From Diplonema papillatum (lineage: Eukaryota > Euglenozoa > Diplonemea > Diplonemida > Diplonemidae), in assembly GCA_030068145.1 (NCBI GenBank), contig JAPJBO010001051.1:1-64000 (forward strand): 64,000 bases of DNA. The letters run 5' to 3'. The translations under genes were made by a program, and so were the position numbers. This document shows, in pieces, positions 61,880 to 64,000 of the stretch. A model generated the notes under the pieces. The model saw nothing but the letters and a program-made list of their open reading frames with translations. It was not told the DNA's origin and searched no databases. Every line of letters starts with the position of its first letter. The first letter of the stretch is position 1.

Positions 61880-62165
61880 GCAGGAGAAGAAGAGAAAAAA
61901 AAAAGAAAAAGGCCGCTCCTGGTCCAGGTCAACCACAGCTTGCGAAGCTTGAGTCGGAGGCAGCACAGTGCCACAACCCCGTCCGCTCTGCCCTGCGGCT
62001 GACCGTCTCGACGAGCTTGCTTTCAGCGCGAACGCCAAGCCCCAAGGTGCGCCAAGCCTTGATGCTTTAGTCTGGGAAATCGGTAGCCACTTGACCCGTA
62101 GGCCCGTGGCTCTGCAGTACCGCCGAACACGTGAAGCTTGGCTCCCGTGTAGCAGGCTTTCCCTG
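61880..62165 (+). repeat. R5 dispersed repeat, longest copy
   Basis: Matches 21940-22175 and extends right through CTGCAGTACCGCCGAACACG, a stretch shared with the inverted copy at 57920-57960. Confidence 0.88.
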
Positions 62166-62283
62166 GTACCTGTCCTCAATTCGCAAAACAAGAAAAAAAG
62201 AATGTCTGTTGATGGAGATGGTCGACACACCAGTTTTGTTGACGCTTTTTTTTTTTTTGTGGAGGAGACTTGTTGTTTGTTTT

Positions 62284-62325
62284 GCTAGGCAGAACACTTT
62301 GAAACTTTGCCTCTCATGCATGTTC
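62284..62325 (+). repeat. R6 repeat with an insertion
   Basis: TAGGCAGAACACTTTGAAAC TTTGCCTCTCATGCATG: the first stem is split by about 9 bases. Confidence 0.65.
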
Positions 62326-62329
62326 GTTG

Positions 62330-62430
62330 CTGGAAAAGGCAAGAACGTGGTTGGAACGGCAGCCTTGCTCAGCACCGTGTCCTATCTGCATCCGTGGTCC
62401 GGGTTCTTTTTAAGCCATGGTATACATTAT
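62330..62430 (+). repeat. R1 repeat, 5' half
   Basis: AAGAACGTGGTTGGAACGG, CTCAGCACCGTGTCC and TTAAGCCATGG follow R6 as at 45340-45405. Confidence 0.7.
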
Positions 62431-62519
62431 AAAGGGGGGGTCAAATATTAACAGTTATTTGACACCACGTCCGGTTGTCTAAGTACGTGCGCTCGGCTAA
62501 GGCCGGCGCGTGGCGAGAC

Positions 62520-63090
62520 TGGAGGCAGCAGTTAAAGTTCGGGGAACAGTAAAGTTCGGGCGAAGCTAAGTTCGGGCACTGCTGGTGAAGCTAAATTCGA
62601 GTGATGCTTAGTTCGGGCGTTGCTAACCGCTCAGGCTGCGCTGGTACTAAAGAAGAGTTCGGGCACGAAGCGAAGTTCGGCCAGGGTGTAAAGTCCGGGT
62701 GAAGCCAAGGTCGGTGCTCGTACCCGGGGGGGACACCCCCCCCGGACCCCCCCCGACCCACCGAGTGCGGGAAAAGTTTGGCGCTGGTACCCGGGTGGGC
62801 GCCCCCCCCGCCGCCCCCCGGCGAAGCAAAAGTTCGGGCGCAGCTAAGTTCTGGTGAAGCTCAGTTCGGACGATAATGAGTTCGAGTGATGCTAAGTTCG
62901 GGCGGAGCTAAGTTCTGGTGAAGCAAAGTTCGGGCGCAGCTGAGTTCGGGCGAAGCAACGCTCGGGCGAAGCAAAGTTCGGGCGCTGCAAAGTTCGGGCG
63001 ATGCTAAATTCTGGTACGGGCGCAGCTGAGTTCGGACGAAGCAAAGTTCGCACGAAGCTGAGTTCTGGTGAAGCAAAGTTCGGTTCTCGT
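62520..63090 (+). repeat. Short tandem array, ~16-18 bp unit
   Basis: Over 25 degenerate units of the type AAGTTCGGGCGAAGCT, alternating with AAGTTCTGGTGAAGC. The array is broken by a C/G-rich patch at 62725-62815, itself containing GTACCCGGG twice. Confidence 0.9.
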
Positions 63091-63251
63091 AGCAAGTTTG
63101 GCCTGTGATGGCAAGCTCGGCCGCCCGACTCCGTTTCCCGGGGTGACCCAAATACCGCGAGATACTGAGAAACTCCGCCAAAAACGCAATTTTCGGGCAC
63201 ATTTGACCCCGAAACGCAACAAACCTCGAAAACAATCTTCGACCGGAAAAA

Positions 63252-63325
63252 TGTCATGGGCGGGGTTCGAACCCGGACCCACCGGCCTGAAGGTCGACGC
63301 CCGGTCACTCTGCCACCCGAATACC
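63252..63325 (-). tRNA. Degenerate tRNA-like sequence
   Basis: On the minus strand TGGCAGAGTG fits box A and GGTTCGAACCC fits box B at tRNA spacing; the T-arm pairs 4 of 5. The D stem and acceptor stem do not pair well and no confident anticodon exists. It is likely a tRNA-derived pol III remnant inside the TIR element. Confidence 0.35.
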
Positions 63326-63560
63326 TTCTGCGAGGGAAAAAAAAAGCTTGCCCGGCTCTTTCCAAAAACAATACACTTTTTTCATGAAGAAAAGCCGGGT
63401 TGGCTCGAATAGAGGCTATTCACATTGCATGTTCATAGGACCTCCAGTCTCGAAAAAACACCACAACTACGTGATCCTGCTACGGTTCGGCTACCGTAGC
63501 GGGAACTCTTTTTAGTACTCGACTAATCGAATAATAGCTCAGGTGTTATTATTCAACCCC

Positions 63561-63964
63561 TCTTTACGGAAGAGCAAGACTCTCTTTCTAAACTGGTATT
63601 CACGACCTGCTGATTTTTTACGTATGTGGCTCGAGCAGTTTTGGCGCACACACACTCGGTCAGGTCTTGATGCAGGAGAAACGTGTCGGTTTCCCTAACT
63701 TTCGAGGCTTGAAGGACCGGTGTCATAAACCCCCGGATCGATGCAGCAGTAGGGAACGAGAGAGAAGTTTTCAAGGGGGAGAAGGTGGGGGGCAAGCGAG
63801 TGAACGGTTTACCGCAGCAGCGGCGATGCCAGCCCCCGTCTGCTTTGCCGTGCGGTTTTCCGTCTCAGTTGTTGACGGGGGTTTAAGTTAGGGCTGGCTT
63901 CCCGGGTTTCCAAACCCGATGCGGGGGCGAAAACTGGCACTTGAACGCATTTCCTCCAATTTGC
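63561..63964. other. Intergenic, no gene seen
   Basis: 63825-63875 faintly resembles R5 (CCGTCTGCTTTGCCGTGCGG). No gene. Confidence 0.35.
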
Positions 63965-64000
63965 TTTTTGAGTTGAAGTTCGCTTGAAATTCCGGGGTTT
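63965..64000 (+). repeat. R7 repeat, cut by window end
   Basis: GAGTTGAAGTTCGCTTGAAA TTCCGGGGTTT runs off the edge. Confidence 0.8.

Larger units (their letters stand above)
62437..63560 (+). mobile_element. TIR element, about 1.1 kb, non-coding
   Basis: The left end is GGGGTCAAATATTAACAG; the right end, reverse-complemented, is GGGGTTGAATAATAACAC (14 of 18 match). The interior holds a short-unit tandem array (62520-63090), a GC-rich patch and a tRNA-like sequence, with no transposase. An internally deleted relative at 59306-59450 shares both ends, which confirms the borders. Superfamily unknown; target-site duplications are not clear. Confidence 0.8.

Noticed and set aside
63252..63325. Functional tRNA gene
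   Set aside because: D and acceptor stems do not pair and no clear anticodon; kept only as a degenerate tRNA-like feature.

Overview
This 64 kb window looks like nuclear DNA of a unicellular eukaryote, possibly an alga or other protist. It is gene-poor and repeat-rich. It holds non-LTR retrotransposons, a tyrosine-recombinase element, very long (TG)n microsatellites, many families of short dispersed repeats, and the 3' end of a eukaryotic 18S rRNA. The few host-like genes are single open frames with no visible introns. I cannot name the lineage from the sequence alone.

Layout. 1-6.7 kb: dispersed repeats, a 42-bp tandem repeat and (TG)n tracts. 6.95-14.07 kb: an apparently full-length non-LTR retrotransposon on the minus strand. 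Its ORF1 (415 aa) is followed in the same frame, after one UAG, by a 1.9 kb-residue ORF2 carrying OTU protease, APE endonuclease, RT and RNase H domains. (TG)n lies on both sides of it. 15.0-16.3 kb: a Rieske oxygenase of the DAF-36/Neverland type that loses its C-terminus, with a short relic of itself upstream. 19.3-20.3 kb: a complete short-chain dehydrogenase/reductase. 20.7-33 kb: repeats and an 18S 3' fragment, with no convincing protein gene. 34.1-35.2 kb: a multi-spanning membrane protein of unknown function. 36.9-41.8 kb: a 5'-truncated retrotransposon with an unusual Cys/His-rich tail, joined to a Gag-like plus tyrosine-recombinase unit. 42-54 kb: repeats. 54.1-55.2 kb: a second membrane-protein copy, about 99.5% identical over the coding region. 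55.4-57.9 kb: a decayed N-terminal relic of that gene, then three decayed retrotransposon tails. 58-64 kb: minisatellites, a terminal-inverted-repeat element and its short deletion derivative.

The host genes (Rieske oxygenase, dehydrogenase, membrane protein) do not form an operon or an evident pathway. What links the window is repeat dynamics: a retrotransposon apparently seated in (TG)n, retrotransposon tails sharing a 3' signature with many short repeats, a full-size/deleted transposon pair, and a membrane-protein gene pair whose coding sequences are near-identical while their flanks have diverged, which suggests gene conversion.
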